NCBI RefSeq assembly: GCF_010730575.1
Contig: NZ_AP022614.1
Span: 3,596,001 to 3,660,000 of the forward strand
DNA: 64,000 nt
Source: Mycobacterium parmense
GTDB lineage: Bacteria > Actinomycetota > Actinomycetes > Mycobacteriales > Mycobacteriaceae
Reading direction: 5' to 3'
A program made the position numbers and the translations under genes. Shown here one piece after another: positions 44,792 to 54,521 of the stretch; positions within the stretch are counted from its first letter, which is position 1, and each line of letters begins with the position of its first letter. The notes under the pieces are model-generated. The model ran no database searches and was not told where the DNA came from. It saw only the letters and a program-made list of their open reading frames with translations.

Positions 44792-45517
44792 ATGGATGCG
44801 CCCCAGAGCGAGGGCGGCGAGCCGCAGAATGCACGAGTCAACCGCCTCGAACGCCGCAAGATGCGTACCCGCAACGCCCTCATCCGCGCCGCTCAGGGCT
44901 TTATTGCGCAGGGCAGACTCGGTGCTGCGATCCTCGAGATCACCCAGGCCGCCGACGTGGGCATGGGTTCGTTCTACAACCACTTCGACAGCAAGGAAGA
45001 ACTGTTCGAGGCGGCCGTCACCGACGCACTCGACAACCTCGGCGCGCTGCTCGACGGCTTCACCGCATCCATTTCAGACCCGGCCGAGGCTTTCGCGGCG
45101 AACTATCGCCTGACTGGACGATTGTTCTGTCACCGCCCGCAGGAAGCGGCGCTGCTACTGGCCCACTGCGGATCCCTCATCTTGTCCGACCGCGGGCTGT
45201 CCCCGCGAGCCTTGCGTGACATCACCGCCGGGATCGAACGGGGCCGATTCACCATCCCCGATCCCGAATTGGGATTGGCCATCGCCGGCGGGATGCTGGT
45301 CGGGATGGCGGTGCTGTTGCGCGACCGGCCCGAGCGCAACGCCGATGCCACCGTCGACGAGGTGACCGAACGCCTGCTGCGGACGCTGGGCATGACCCCC
45401 CAGCGAGCCCGGGCAATCTGCCGCAAGCCGTTGCCGGACGTGTCAACGCTGCACGACCCTCCTACGGAGTGGCCAACTCCTCTGCAGCCGACGTCCACCG
45501 ATCCTTCCTCCGACTGA
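44792..45517 (+). CDS. TetR-family transcriptional regulator
   Basis: This 241-residue regulator has the TetR helix-turn-helix near residues 25-70: RKMRTRNALIRAAQGFIAQ then ITQAADVGMGSFYNHFDSKEELF, the classic recognition-helix end. The C-terminal part would bind a ligand and form the dimer; the last ~25 residues are proline-rich and disordered. Start ATG 44792. Divergent from the P450 gene, which it probably controls. Confidence 0.9.
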   Translation: MDAPQSEGGEPQNARVNRLERRKMRTRNALIRAAQGFIAQGRLGAAILEITQAADVGMGSFYNHFDSKEELFEAAVTDALDNLGALLDGFTASISDPAEAFAANYRLTGRLFCHRPQEAALLLAHCGSLILSDRGLSPRALRDITAGIERGRFTIPDPELGLAIAGGMLVGMAVLLRDRPERNADATVDEVTERLLRTLGMTPQRARAICRKPLPDVSTLHDPPTEWPTPLQPTSTDPSSD

Positions 45518-45568
45518 CGTCGGCGCCTGCGAGCGGCGGCGACATCGTCGCGCGGGCTGCTGCGCCGG

Positions 45569-45961
45569 TCACATCTGCTTCCAGGGCAATCCGGTCGCTT
45601 GCCAGCCCGTTCCACTCTGCCGGCCCTCGAAGCCGTCCAGCACGTTGAAGGACGGCGCGATGCCCAACCCGGTCGCGAGCTCGGCGGCGGCGATGGAGCG
45701 GCTGCCGGAGCGGCACAGGAAGATGACCGGGCGCTCGTCGTCACCCACCTGGTCGCGCAGTTCGTCGGCGAAGCCCTCGTTGCGCAACCCGTCGGAGGTG
45801 TTCCACTCGATGAACACCGCCTCGCGCCCCAGCCCGGAGAGGTCCGGCACCCCGACCGTGCGCCATTCGGCGTCGGTGCGCACGTCGACCAGCATGGCCC
45901 GGGGGTCGTCGTTGAGCAGCTGCCAGGCCTGCTCGGGCGTGATGTCTCCCGCGTAGCTCAT
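45569..45961 (-). CDS. rhodanese-domain sulfurtransferase (Rv0390-like)
   Basis: This 130-residue single rhodanese domain has the active-site loop FLCRSGSRS with catalytic Cys, the N-terminal MLVDVRTDAEW motif and a C-terminal NVLDGFEG strand. It transfers sulfane sulfur. In H37Rv the gene lies between metZ (O-succinylhomoserine sulfhydrylase) and purT; purT is adjacent here (4-bp ATGA overlap) but metZ is not found downstream or upstream in the window. Confidence 0.92.
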   Translation of the reverse strand: MSYAGDITPEQAWQLLNDDPRAMLVDVRTDAEWRTVGVPDLSGLGREAVFIEWNTSDGLRNEGFADELRDQVGDDERPVIFLCRSGSRSIAAAELATGLGIAPSFNVLDGFEGRQSGTGWQATGLPWKQM

Positions 45962-47133
45962 CCGCGTGAGTCTCCCACATCCAGCCGGCCGGCAACCTCG
46001 CGGGCGCGGTCACGCGCGACGTCCACCTCCGGCGCGGTGGCCAGCGCCAGCAGCCCCGACGCGGTCGCCCGCACGTCGCTTTCGGGCACACCCAGCGCGC
46101 CCCTCAGCGCTGCCGGCGACGGCGAGCCGGCCGCCTCGATACCGCGCACGGCCGACGGCGACAGCATCATGGTGTCCACCGGCAGACCCATGATGGTCCG
46201 CGCGAGCAGTTCGAACGCAGACAGTCGCTGGCCGCGCAGGGTCGTCCAGGCGCTGGCGCGCGGCAGCGCCGTCACGCCGGCGAAGTAGACCTCGTCGCCG
46301 TTGATCATCAACTCCACGCCGAACACGCCGCGGCCGCCGAGCGCCTTGACGATGCGCGCGGCGATCGACCTCGACGCGTCCATGGCGGCGGCGGTCAGCT
46401 TCTGCGGCTGCCACGCTTCGAGCACGTCGGCGTCGACACCTCGATGACCGATGGGCGAACAGAATTCGATCACCGGACCGCGCGGACCGTCGCTGCGGAC
46501 GGCGAGCAGTGTGATGTGGAACTCCACCTCGACCACCGCCTCGGCCAGCACCCGCGCGCGCTCCGCCCCCGCATCGCCACCGACCGCGCGCTGCCAGGCG
46601 GCCCCGATGCCGGCGCGACTCGATACGGACGAAATACCATGCCCGGTAAGCGATTTCACCAGCAGTGGATAGCCGACGTGGGCACCCACCGCCTCCAGCT
46701 CGCCGGCCGATCCGGCGAACCAGAACGGGGCGGTGGGCAGGCCCAGCTCGTCGGCGGCCAGCCGGCGCAGGCCCTCCGTGTCGGCGGCAAGCCGCAAGGC
46801 GCGGGCGCTGGGCACCAGTTCGGGGCCATCCGGCCCGCCGCCGGTGGCCAACCGGTCCAGGGCGTCGAGGTCACTGGCCGAGACCGCGTCGGTGACGCAC
46901 ACGTAGTCGGGACGCTCCCGCCCGACGGTGGCGGCCAGGCCGTCTGCGCGCTCCTCGACGGCGATCACCTTCGCGCCCAGCCGCCGCAGCGAGATCGCCA
47001 GCTCGCGACTCAGCTCGCCCGAGCCCACCAGCATCACCCGCGGCCCGGCGTCGGCGCTCGCAGCGGGCGTGGCCGGGGAGATCGCCATGGCGAGTGCGGT
47101 CGTCTGGGTCTCGTCGGCGGGTGCGTCGGTCAC
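45958..47133 (-). CDS. PurT-like ATP-grasp protein with degenerate active site
   Basis: This 391-residue protein aligns with PurT (formate-dependent GAR transformylase): GSGELSRELAISLRRLGAKVIAV, ITLLAV, GHRGVDADVLEAWQPQKL, FGVELMINGDEVYF. However, the motifs that do chemistry in E. coli PurT are changed: EVSPRPHDTG is GVTALPRASA (~286-295), the loop SSSGKGQ is TGHGISS (~163-169), PEIEA is TDAVS (~81-85), and the terminal K..RR phosphate site is V..AT. About 20 residues after IAVEERAD are missing. It likely no longer makes FGAR. GTG 47133; coupled to the rhodanese gene. Confidence 0.8.
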   Translation of the reverse strand: MTDAPADETQTTALAMAISPATPAASADAGPRVMLVGSGELSRELAISLRRLGAKVIAVEERADGLAATVGRERPDYVCVTDAVSASDLDALDRLATGGGPDGPELVPSARALRLAADTEGLRRLAADELGLPTAPFWFAGSAGELEAVGAHVGYPLLVKSLTGHGISSVSSRAGIGAAWQRAVGGDAGAERARVLAEAVVEVEFHITLLAVRSDGPRGPVIEFCSPIGHRGVDADVLEAWQPQKLTAAAMDASRSIAARIVKALGGRGVFGVELMINGDEVYFAGVTALPRASAWTTLRGQRLSAFELLARTIMGLPVDTMMLSPSAVRGIEAAGSPSPAALRGALGVPESDVRATASGLLALATAPEVDVARDRAREVAGRLDVGDSRG

Positions 47134-47177
47134 CGCTCAAGGATAGGTCCGCCGCTAAGGGCGGCCGTCCGGCCGGC

Positions 47178-49177
<2,000 letters not shown>

Positions 49178-49199
49178 CTAGCTGAGGAGGTTGCGAGAA

Positions 49200-49835
49200 G
49201 TGACCCACCTGGCGGTTCTGGTGTTCGGCCAGACGCGTGCACGGGGCGCGCTGCGCGGGTGGCCGACGCTCCAGGTCCGCGACGTGACGGATCTGGACGA
49301 TGCGATCGGCCGGTACCGGCGGCTGGTCGTCGTCGGCGCCGATGCGGATCTGGCCGCGCTGCTGACGCGGCTGCTGCGCGCCGGCAGGCTCGACGTCGAG
49401 GTCGCCTACGCGCCGCCCCGCCCCACCAGGGCGACCCGGGCGTACCGGCTGCCGGCCGGGCGTCGCGCGGCGCGCCGCGCCGTGCGCGGCTCCGCCCGGC
49501 GGGTCACGCTGGTCCGCGACGACACCGGCTCGGTGGTGGTGGGCCGCGCCGCCTGGATGCCGCCCGACGAACGGCGGACCGTCCACGGCGAGGCGGTCGT
49601 CGACGACACCGTGCTGTTCGACGGCGAGGTCGCCGCGGTGCTCGTCGAGCCGACACTCGCCCCGCCGGGGCTGCGGGCCCGGGTGGGCGGGCTCTGGCAC
49701 CGCTGGGTCGCAGGCCGCGCGGCGCAGCTGGGCTGCACCGGCGTGACCGTGGTGCGCGACGGGCGCGCGGCGCCGCGGGCGGCCCGCCGATCGACGTTCT
49801 ACCGCAATATCGAAGGCTGGCTGCTGGTCGGATAG
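49200..49835 (+). CDS. conserved hypothetical protein (Rv0358-like)
   Basis: This 211-residue protein has an arginine-rich soluble sequence (LTRLLRAGRLDVEVAYAPP, RRAARRAVRGSARRVTLVRDD) and ends RRSTFYRNIEGWLLVG. No motif is recognised. GTG 49200 is chosen over TTG 49191 because GAGGAGG (49184-49190) then has 9-nt spacing. It is followed by the M50 peptidase gene after 9 bp and divergent from purA, the same set as H37Rv Rv0357c-Rv0359. The charged composition might fit nucleic-acid binding; that is a guess. Confidence 0.75.
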   Translation: MTHLAVLVFGQTRARGALRGWPTLQVRDVTDLDDAIGRYRRLVVVGADADLAALLTRLLRAGRLDVEVAYAPPRPTRATRAYRLPAGRRAARRAVRGSARRVTLVRDDTGSVVVGRAAWMPPDERRTVHGEAVVDDTVLFDGEVAAVLVEPTLAPPGLRARVGGLWHRWVAGRAAQLGCTGVTVVRDGRAAPRAARRSTFYRNIEGWLLVG

Positions 49836-49844
49836 GTTCGACCG

Positions 49845-50624
49845 GTGAGCTTCCCTGTCCGGCCGGCGGTGCGGCCCAGCCCCATTTTCCTGGCGATGCT
49901 GGCCGCGACGGCTGCCGGTGGCGCGCTGGCCTGGCTGGCCGGGTCGACCGCGCGGCCGATGGCGTACGCGGGGGTGTTCACCTTCGTGATCGCCGGCTGG
50001 CTGGTGTCGCTGTGCCTGCACGAATTCGGGCACGCGGTCACCGCGTGGCGGTTCGGCGACCACGATGCAGAACTGCGTGGCTACCTGACCCTCGATCCGC
50101 GCCGCTACAGCAATGCGGCGCTGTCGCTGGTGCTGCCGATCATCATCATCATCCTGGGCGGGATCGGCCTGCCCGGCGCCGCGGTGTACCTGCGGACCTG
50201 GTTCATGACGCCCGCCCGCCGCACGCTGGTCAGCCTCGCGGGACCGATGGCCAACCTGCTGCTGGCGGTGCTGCTGCTGGGTTTGACCCGGCTGTTCTTC
50301 GACCCGGACCACGCGGTCCTGTGGTCGGGCGTGGCCTTCCTGGGCTTTCTGCAGGTCACCGCGCTGGTGCTGAACGTGCTGCCGATCCCGGGCCTGGACG
50401 GTTACGACGCGCTCGAACCCCACCTGAGTCCGGAGACGCAGCGGGCACTGGCACCGGCCAAGCAGTGGGCCTTCTTCATCCTGGTGTTCCTGCTCCTGGC
50501 GGTGCCGGCGCTCGCCCAGTGGTTCTTCGGGGCGGTGCTGTGGCTGTTCGACTTCTCCGGGGTGCCGCAGGTGCTGGTGGGCAACGGCGACGCGCTGACC
50601 AGGTTCTGGAGCCGCTGGATCTGA
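49845..50624 (+). CDS. M50-family membrane metallopeptidase (site-2 protease-like)
   Basis: This 259-residue protein has the intramembrane zinc motif CLHEFGHAVTAW (HExxH) and the distal aspartate motif LPIPGLDGYDAL, a variant of NPxxDG. Several hydrophobic helices surround them, and AGPMANLL is typical of the family. Such enzymes cut membrane-bound substrates such as anti-sigma factors; no such partner is adjacent. Start GTG 49845. It corresponds to Rv0359. Confidence 0.9.
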   Translation: MSFPVRPAVRPSPIFLAMLAATAAGGALAWLAGSTARPMAYAGVFTFVIAGWLVSLCLHEFGHAVTAWRFGDHDAELRGYLTLDPRRYSNAALSLVLPIIIIILGGIGLPGAAVYLRTWFMTPARRTLVSLAGPMANLLLAVLLLGLTRLFFDPDHAVLWSGVAFLGFLQVTALVLNVLPIPGLDGYDALEPHLSPETQRALAPAKQWAFFILVFLLLAVPALAQWFFGAVLWLFDFSGVPQVLVGNGDALTRFWSRWI

Positions 50625-50632
50625 CCCTTGCC

Positions 50633-50656
50633 ATATATGCGTCGATCCGCATATAT
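50633..50656. promoter_or_regulatory. perfect 9-bp inverted repeat before the CDF metal transporter
   Basis: ATATATGCG (50633-50641) and CGCATATAT (50648-50656) are exact inverse complements separated by TCGATC. The 24-bp AT-rich element begins 9 bp after the M50 peptidase stop and ends 8 bp before the CDF ATG. Its form resembles operators of ArsR/SmtB-type metal sensors that control CDF or P-type metal exporters in mycobacteria. Confidence 0.7.
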
Positions 50657-50664
50657 TTCACGGC

Positions 50665-51561
50665 ATGGGCGCGGGTCACAGTCACACCCCCGACGAGACC
50701 GATGCGTCCCGGATGATCCCGCGGATGATCGCCGCCGCCGCGATCCTGGCCGCCTTCTTTGTGGTGGAGCTGACCACCTCGCTCCTGATCAACTCCATCG
50801 CCCTGCTTGCCGACGCCGGGCACATGCTGACCGACGTCGTCGCCGTATTCATGGGCCTGGCGGCCGTCACATTGGCGCGGCGCGGCAGCTCATCGCCCGC
50901 GCGTACCTACGGCTGGCATCGGGCCGAGGTGTTCACCGCGGTCGCCAACGCCGCGCTGCTGATCGGCGTGTCGGTGTTCATCCTGTACGAGGCGATCCAG
51001 CGGTTGCGGGAAACCCCGTCTATTCCCGGCGTCCCGATGATCGTGGTCGCCCTCGCCGGGCTGACCGCGAACCTGGCGGTGGCGCTGCTGCTGCGCTCCC
51101 ATTCGTCGCAGAGCCTCGCGGTCAAGGGCGCCTACATGGAGGTGGTCGCCGACAGCGTCGGCAGCCTGGGCGTCCTGATCGCCGGTGTCGTCACGGTCAC
51201 GACGCGCTGGCCCTATGCCGACGTCGTGGTCGCCGTGCTCGTCGCGCTGTGGGTGCTGCCGCGCGCCCTCTCGCTGGCCCGCGACGCCCTGCGCATCCTC
51301 TCCGAGTCGTCGCCGACCCACATCGACGTGGCGGAGTTGCGCGGCGCGCTGGCCTCCGTCGAGGGCGTGACCGAGGTGCACGACCTGCACGTGTGGACGC
51401 TGTCGCCCGGCAAGGACATGTGCACCGCGCACCTGAGAAGCGCCGGCGACTCCGCCCGGGTGCTGCACGACGCCCGCGCCGTGCTGTCGGCCCGGGGACT
51501 GGACCACGCCACGGTGCAGATCGACTGCCCGGGCGAGCCCGACTGCACCGAGACGTTCTAG
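50665..51561 (+). CDS. cation diffusion facilitator (CDF) metal efflux transporter
   Basis: This 298-residue protein has about six membrane segments and a cytoplasmic C-terminal domain. Metal-site motifs: LADAGHMLTDVVAVF in helix 2 (HxxxD) and GAYMEVVADSVGSLG in helix 5 (ExxxD, a CzcD-type variant). The N-terminus has HSHTP; the C-terminus is Cys-rich (IDCPGEPDCTETF), perhaps metal-binding. It should export Zn2+, Co2+ or similar against protons. Not at this locus in H37Rv. The stop shares CTAG with the convergent DUF3151 gene. Confidence 0.92.
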   Translation: MGAGHSHTPDETDASRMIPRMIAAAAILAAFFVVELTTSLLINSIALLADAGHMLTDVVAVFMGLAAVTLARRGSSSPARTYGWHRAEVFTAVANAALLIGVSVFILYEAIQRLRETPSIPGVPMIVVALAGLTANLAVALLLRSHSSQSLAVKGAYMEVVADSVGSLGVLIAGVVTVTTRWPYADVVVAVLVALWVLPRALSLARDALRILSESSPTHIDVAELRGALASVEGVTEVHDLHVWTLSPGKDMCTAHLRSAGDSARVLHDARAVLSARGLDHATVQIDCPGEPDCTETF

Positions 51562-51971
51562 AGCCCGAGCGCCTTTCGGGCCTCGGGGTCACAGTCGTCG
51601 AGCAGGTCCAGGCAACGCAGGTACTCGTCGGTCTCGCCGATCGTGTCGGCCGCGCGCGCCAGCGCCGCCACGCACCGCAGGAAGCCGCGGTTGGGCTCGT
51701 GGGAGTACGGGACCGGCCCGAAGCCCTTCCACCCGTTGCGACGCAGCTTGTCAAGGCCGCGGTGGTAGCCCGTGCGCGCGTACGCGTACGCGGTGATGGC
51801 CTTGTCGTCGGCCAGCGCCTCTTCGGCGAGTGCCGCCCAGGCCACCGACGCCGACGGATGCGCCGCGGCGACGATGCCCGGGTTCTCCCCGGCGAGCAGT
51901 TCCGCCTCCGCGTCGGCATCGGCGGGCAACAGGATCGGATCGGGTCCCAGAAGGTCTCCCATCGGCGTCAT
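51558..51971 (-). CDS. DUF3151 protein (Rv0360c-like)
   Basis: This 137-residue protein is fully made of the actinobacterial DUF3151 domain: GENPGIVAAAHPSASVAWAAL, ARTGYHRGLDKLRRNGWKGFG, and the conserved end RCVAALARAADTIGETDEY. Probably all-helical. Function unknown. Start ATG 51971 or 51962. Convergent with the CDF gene, sharing the four bases CTAG at both stops. Confidence 0.88.
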   Translation of the reverse strand: MTPMGDLLGPDPILLPADADAEAELLAGENPGIVAAAHPSASVAWAALAEEALADDKAITAYAYARTGYHRGLDKLRRNGWKGFGPVPYSHEPNRGFLRCVAALARAADTIGETDEYLRCLDLLDDCDPEARKALGL

Positions 51972-52036
51972 GACACCTATTCTGCAGATCCGTCCTGGCG
52001 CCCAATCCGGGGGACGTGTCGCTAAGCTTTCTACTC

Positions 52037-52702
52037 ATGCCCAATGCACCCGAACCCGGTCGCGGCGGCACGCCGAAACGGCCCGGGTTCGACCCTCGCG
52101 AACCGCGCGGCGAGCGGAGCGATGCGCGGCGGGCCGCGGGACCGGACGACGAGGCGACCGAAAGCTACCCCCTGGTTCCCGGCGACTCCGAGACCGAGAC
52201 CGTGGTGTTCAATAAGCAGGGCCCCGACGACGACCCCGGGTCCGATCCGGACGACCAGCAAAGCGGCGAACGTCGTTACACCGCACCGGGTTTCGACGCG
52301 AAAGAGACCATGGTGATCTCCACCGCCGCGGAGCCGGCCACCGAGGTGTTCCGCTCGCCCCCCGGGCACGAGGAGCCGACGGCGCAGTTCGGCGTTGCGT
52401 CCAAATCCGCCGCTCCACAATCCATTCCGCCCCGGCTCGGCGCCACACTGCGGACCTCGCGGCAGTTCAACTGGGGATGGGTGCTCGCGCTCGTCGTGCT
52501 GGTGCTGGCGCTGGCGGCGATCGCCATCCTGGGCACCGTGCTGCTGACCCGCACGAACCACCCGAAGTCATCGCCGGACGACCCGGTGCGCCACACCATC
52601 GACAGCTCCGAAGTCGCGGTGCAACGCGACCACCCGGTGGTATTCGGCGTCGACCAGGTCGGATTCCGGGGGAAGAGCTGGCTGCGCCTAGCCCCCGAGT
52701 GA
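52037..52702 (+). CDS. single-pass membrane protein with long acidic cytoplasmic tail (Rv0361-like)
   Basis: This 221-residue protein has ~150 polar, disordered residues rich in Asp/Glu/Pro (with repeated E-T-x-V and A-T-E-V-F Thr sites that could be kinase targets), one transmembrane helix (VLALVVLVLALAAIAILGTVLL) and a short outer domain (~45 residues). ATG 52037. The layout resembles H37Rv Rv0361 beside fba. Function unknown. It overlaps the 3' end of convergent fba by 15 bp; mgtE, which separates them in H37Rv, is absent. Confidence 0.8.
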   Translation: MPNAPEPGRGGTPKRPGFDPREPRGERSDARRAAGPDDEATESYPLVPGDSETETVVFNKQGPDDDPGSDPDDQQSGERRYTAPGFDAKETMVISTAAEPATEVFRSPPGHEEPTAQFGVASKSAAPQSIPPRLGATLRTSRQFNWGWVLALVVLVLALAAIAILGTVLLTRTNHPKSSPDDPVRHTIDSSEVAVQRDHPVVFGVDQVGFRGKSWLRLAPE

Positions 52703-53722
52703 CTTTCCCGCGCAGTGCAGGTCGTTGCACGCTTCCACGACCCGCTCGCTCATCGAGGCCTCGGCCTTCTTCATGTAGCTGCGCGGGTCGTAGACCTTCT
52801 TGACGCCCACTTCGCCGTCGACCTTGAGCACGCCGTCGTAGTTGGTGAACATGTGACCGGCGATCGGCCGGGTGAAGGCGTACTGGGTGTCGGTGTCGAC
52901 GTTCATCTTCACCACGCCGTAGCCCAGCGCCTCCTCGATCTCCGACTTCAGCGAACCCGAACCACCGTGGAAGACGAAGTCGAACGGCTTGGCGTCGGCG
53001 GGCAGCCCCAGCTTGGCCGCCGCCACCCGCTGGCCCTGGGCGAGGATGTCGGGGCGCAGCTTGACGTTGCCCGGCTTATAGACGCCGTGCACATTGCCGA
53101 AAGTCGCTGCCAGCAAATACTTTCCGTGCTCGCCGGCACCGAGGGCGTCGATCGTCTTCTCGAAGTCATCGGGCGTGGTGTACAGCTTGTCGTTGATCTC
53201 GTGCGCCACGCCGTCCTCCTCGCCGCCGACCACACCGATCTCGATCTCCAGGATGATCTTGGCGGCCGCGGCCTCCTTGAGCAGCTCCTGGGCGATCACC
53301 AGGTTCTCGGCGATCGGCACCGCCGAGCCGTCCCACATGTGCGATCCGAACAGCGGGTCCCCACCCGCGCGCACGCGTTCGGCAGAGATCGCCAGCAGCG
53401 GGCGCACGTAGCTGTCCAGCTTGTCCTTGGGGCAGTGGTCGGTGTGCAGCGCGACGTTGACGGGGTACCGGGCCGCGATGGACCACGTGAACTCGGCCAG
53501 CGCGACCGCCCCGGCGACCATGTCCTTCACCCCGAGCCCGGACGCGAATTCGGCACCACCGGTGGAAAACTGGATGATGCCGTCGCTGCCCGCGTCGGCG
53601 AAGCCCTTGATGGCGGCGTTGACCGTTTCCGATGAGGTGCAGTTGATGGCCGGGAACGCGTACGAGTTCGCCTTGGCGCGCTGCAGCATCTCCGCGTAGA
53701 CCTCGGGTGTCGCGATGGGCAT
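52688..53722 (-). CDS. fba: class II fructose-bisphosphate aldolase
   Basis: This 344-residue zinc aldolase splits fructose-1,6-bisphosphate into DHAP and glyceraldehyde-3-phosphate. Metal and active-site motifs: NVALHTDHCPKDKL, EIEIGVVGGEEDGV, NVHGVYKPGNVKL, VFHGGSGS, NVDTDTQYAF. AGGAG lies 5 nt before ATG 53722. It is the only fba class expected in mycobacteria for glycolysis and gluconeogenesis. Confidence 0.97.
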   Translation of the reverse strand: MPIATPEVYAEMLQRAKANSYAFPAINCTSSETVNAAIKGFADAGSDGIIQFSTGGAEFASGLGVKDMVAGAVALAEFTWSIAARYPVNVALHTDHCPKDKLDSYVRPLLAISAERVRAGGDPLFGSHMWDGSAVPIAENLVIAQELLKEAAAAKIILEIEIGVVGGEEDGVAHEINDKLYTTPDDFEKTIDALGAGEHGKYLLAATFGNVHGVYKPGNVKLRPDILAQGQRVAAAKLGLPADAKPFDFVFHGGSGSLKSEIEEALGYGVVKMNVDTDTQYAFTRPIAGHMFTNYDGVLKVDGEVGVKKVYDPRSYMKKAEASMSERVVEACNDLHCAGKSLGG

Positions 53723-53818
53723 GGGAACTCCTCGTTCGTCTCTTCGTCGGAGGCCGGGTCCACTCAGTATGGTTCAGGACGGTCGGCCGCTCACCCCGAG
53801 CCGGTATGTTGAGACACC

Positions 53819-54502
53819 GTGAGTACCGCCGTGATGGCCTTGCCCGACATCCTCGACCCGATGTACTGGTTGGGCGCCGACGGTGTCTTCGGCTCCGCGG
53901 TGCTGCCGGGCATCCTCGTCATCGTCTTCATCGAGACGGGTCTGCTGTTCCCGCTGCTGCCCGGGGAGTCGCTGCTGTTCACCGGCGGCTTGCTGGCCGC
54001 GCACCCGCATCCCCCGGCGAGCATCTGGGTGCTGGCGCCGTGCGTCGCGCTGGTCGCGATTCTGGGCGACCAGACCGGGTATTTCATCGGCCGGCGGATC
54101 GGGCCGGCGCTGTTCAAGAAGGAAGACTCGCGGTTCTTCAAGAAGCACTACGTGACCGAGTCGCACGCCTTCTTCGAGAAGTACGGCCCCTGGGCGATCA
54201 TCCTGGCCCGGTTCGCGCCCTTCATCAGGACCTTCGTCCCGGTGATCGCCGGGGTGTCGTACATGCGCTACCCGCTGTTCCTCGGCTTCGACATCGTCGG
54301 CGGCATCGCGTGGGGTGGCGGTGCGACGCTGGCGGGCTACTTCCTGGGCACCGTCCCGTTCGTGCACCAGAATCTGGAAAAGATCATCCTGGCCATCTTG
54401 TTCGTGTCGCTGCTGCCGGCGTTCCTCGCGGCCTGGCGGGGCTACCGTGGCCGGCGGCGCCGGGTCGAGGAGGGCTCGGATCAGGTGCCGGTCTCGGACT
54501 GA
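53819..54502 (+). CDS. DedA-family membrane protein (Rv0364-like)
   Basis: This 227-residue DedA/VTT protein shows VFIETGLLFPLLPGESLLF, GDQTGYFIGRRIG, and RFAPFIRTFVPVIAGVSYM with the essential Arg, plus a Gly-rich WGGGATLAGY. DedA proteins are polyprenyl- or phospholipid flippases needed for envelope stress resistance. GTG 53819. Divergent from fba. Confidence 0.92.
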   Translation: MSTAVMALPDILDPMYWLGADGVFGSAVLPGILVIVFIETGLLFPLLPGESLLFTGGLLAAHPHPPASIWVLAPCVALVAILGDQTGYFIGRRIGPALFKKEDSRFFKKHYVTESHAFFEKYGPWAIILARFAPFIRTFVPVIAGVSYMRYPLFLGFDIVGGIAWGGGATLAGYFLGTVPFVHQNLEKIILAILFVSLLPAFLAAWRGYRGRRRRVEEGSDQVPVSD

Positions 54503-54521
54503 GGCGCCCTCTGCCGCCGGC

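Noticed and set aside
47134..47177. PPE/PE gene remnant at the inversion endpoint
   Set aside because: The gap is only 44 bp and contains no PPE-like sequence.
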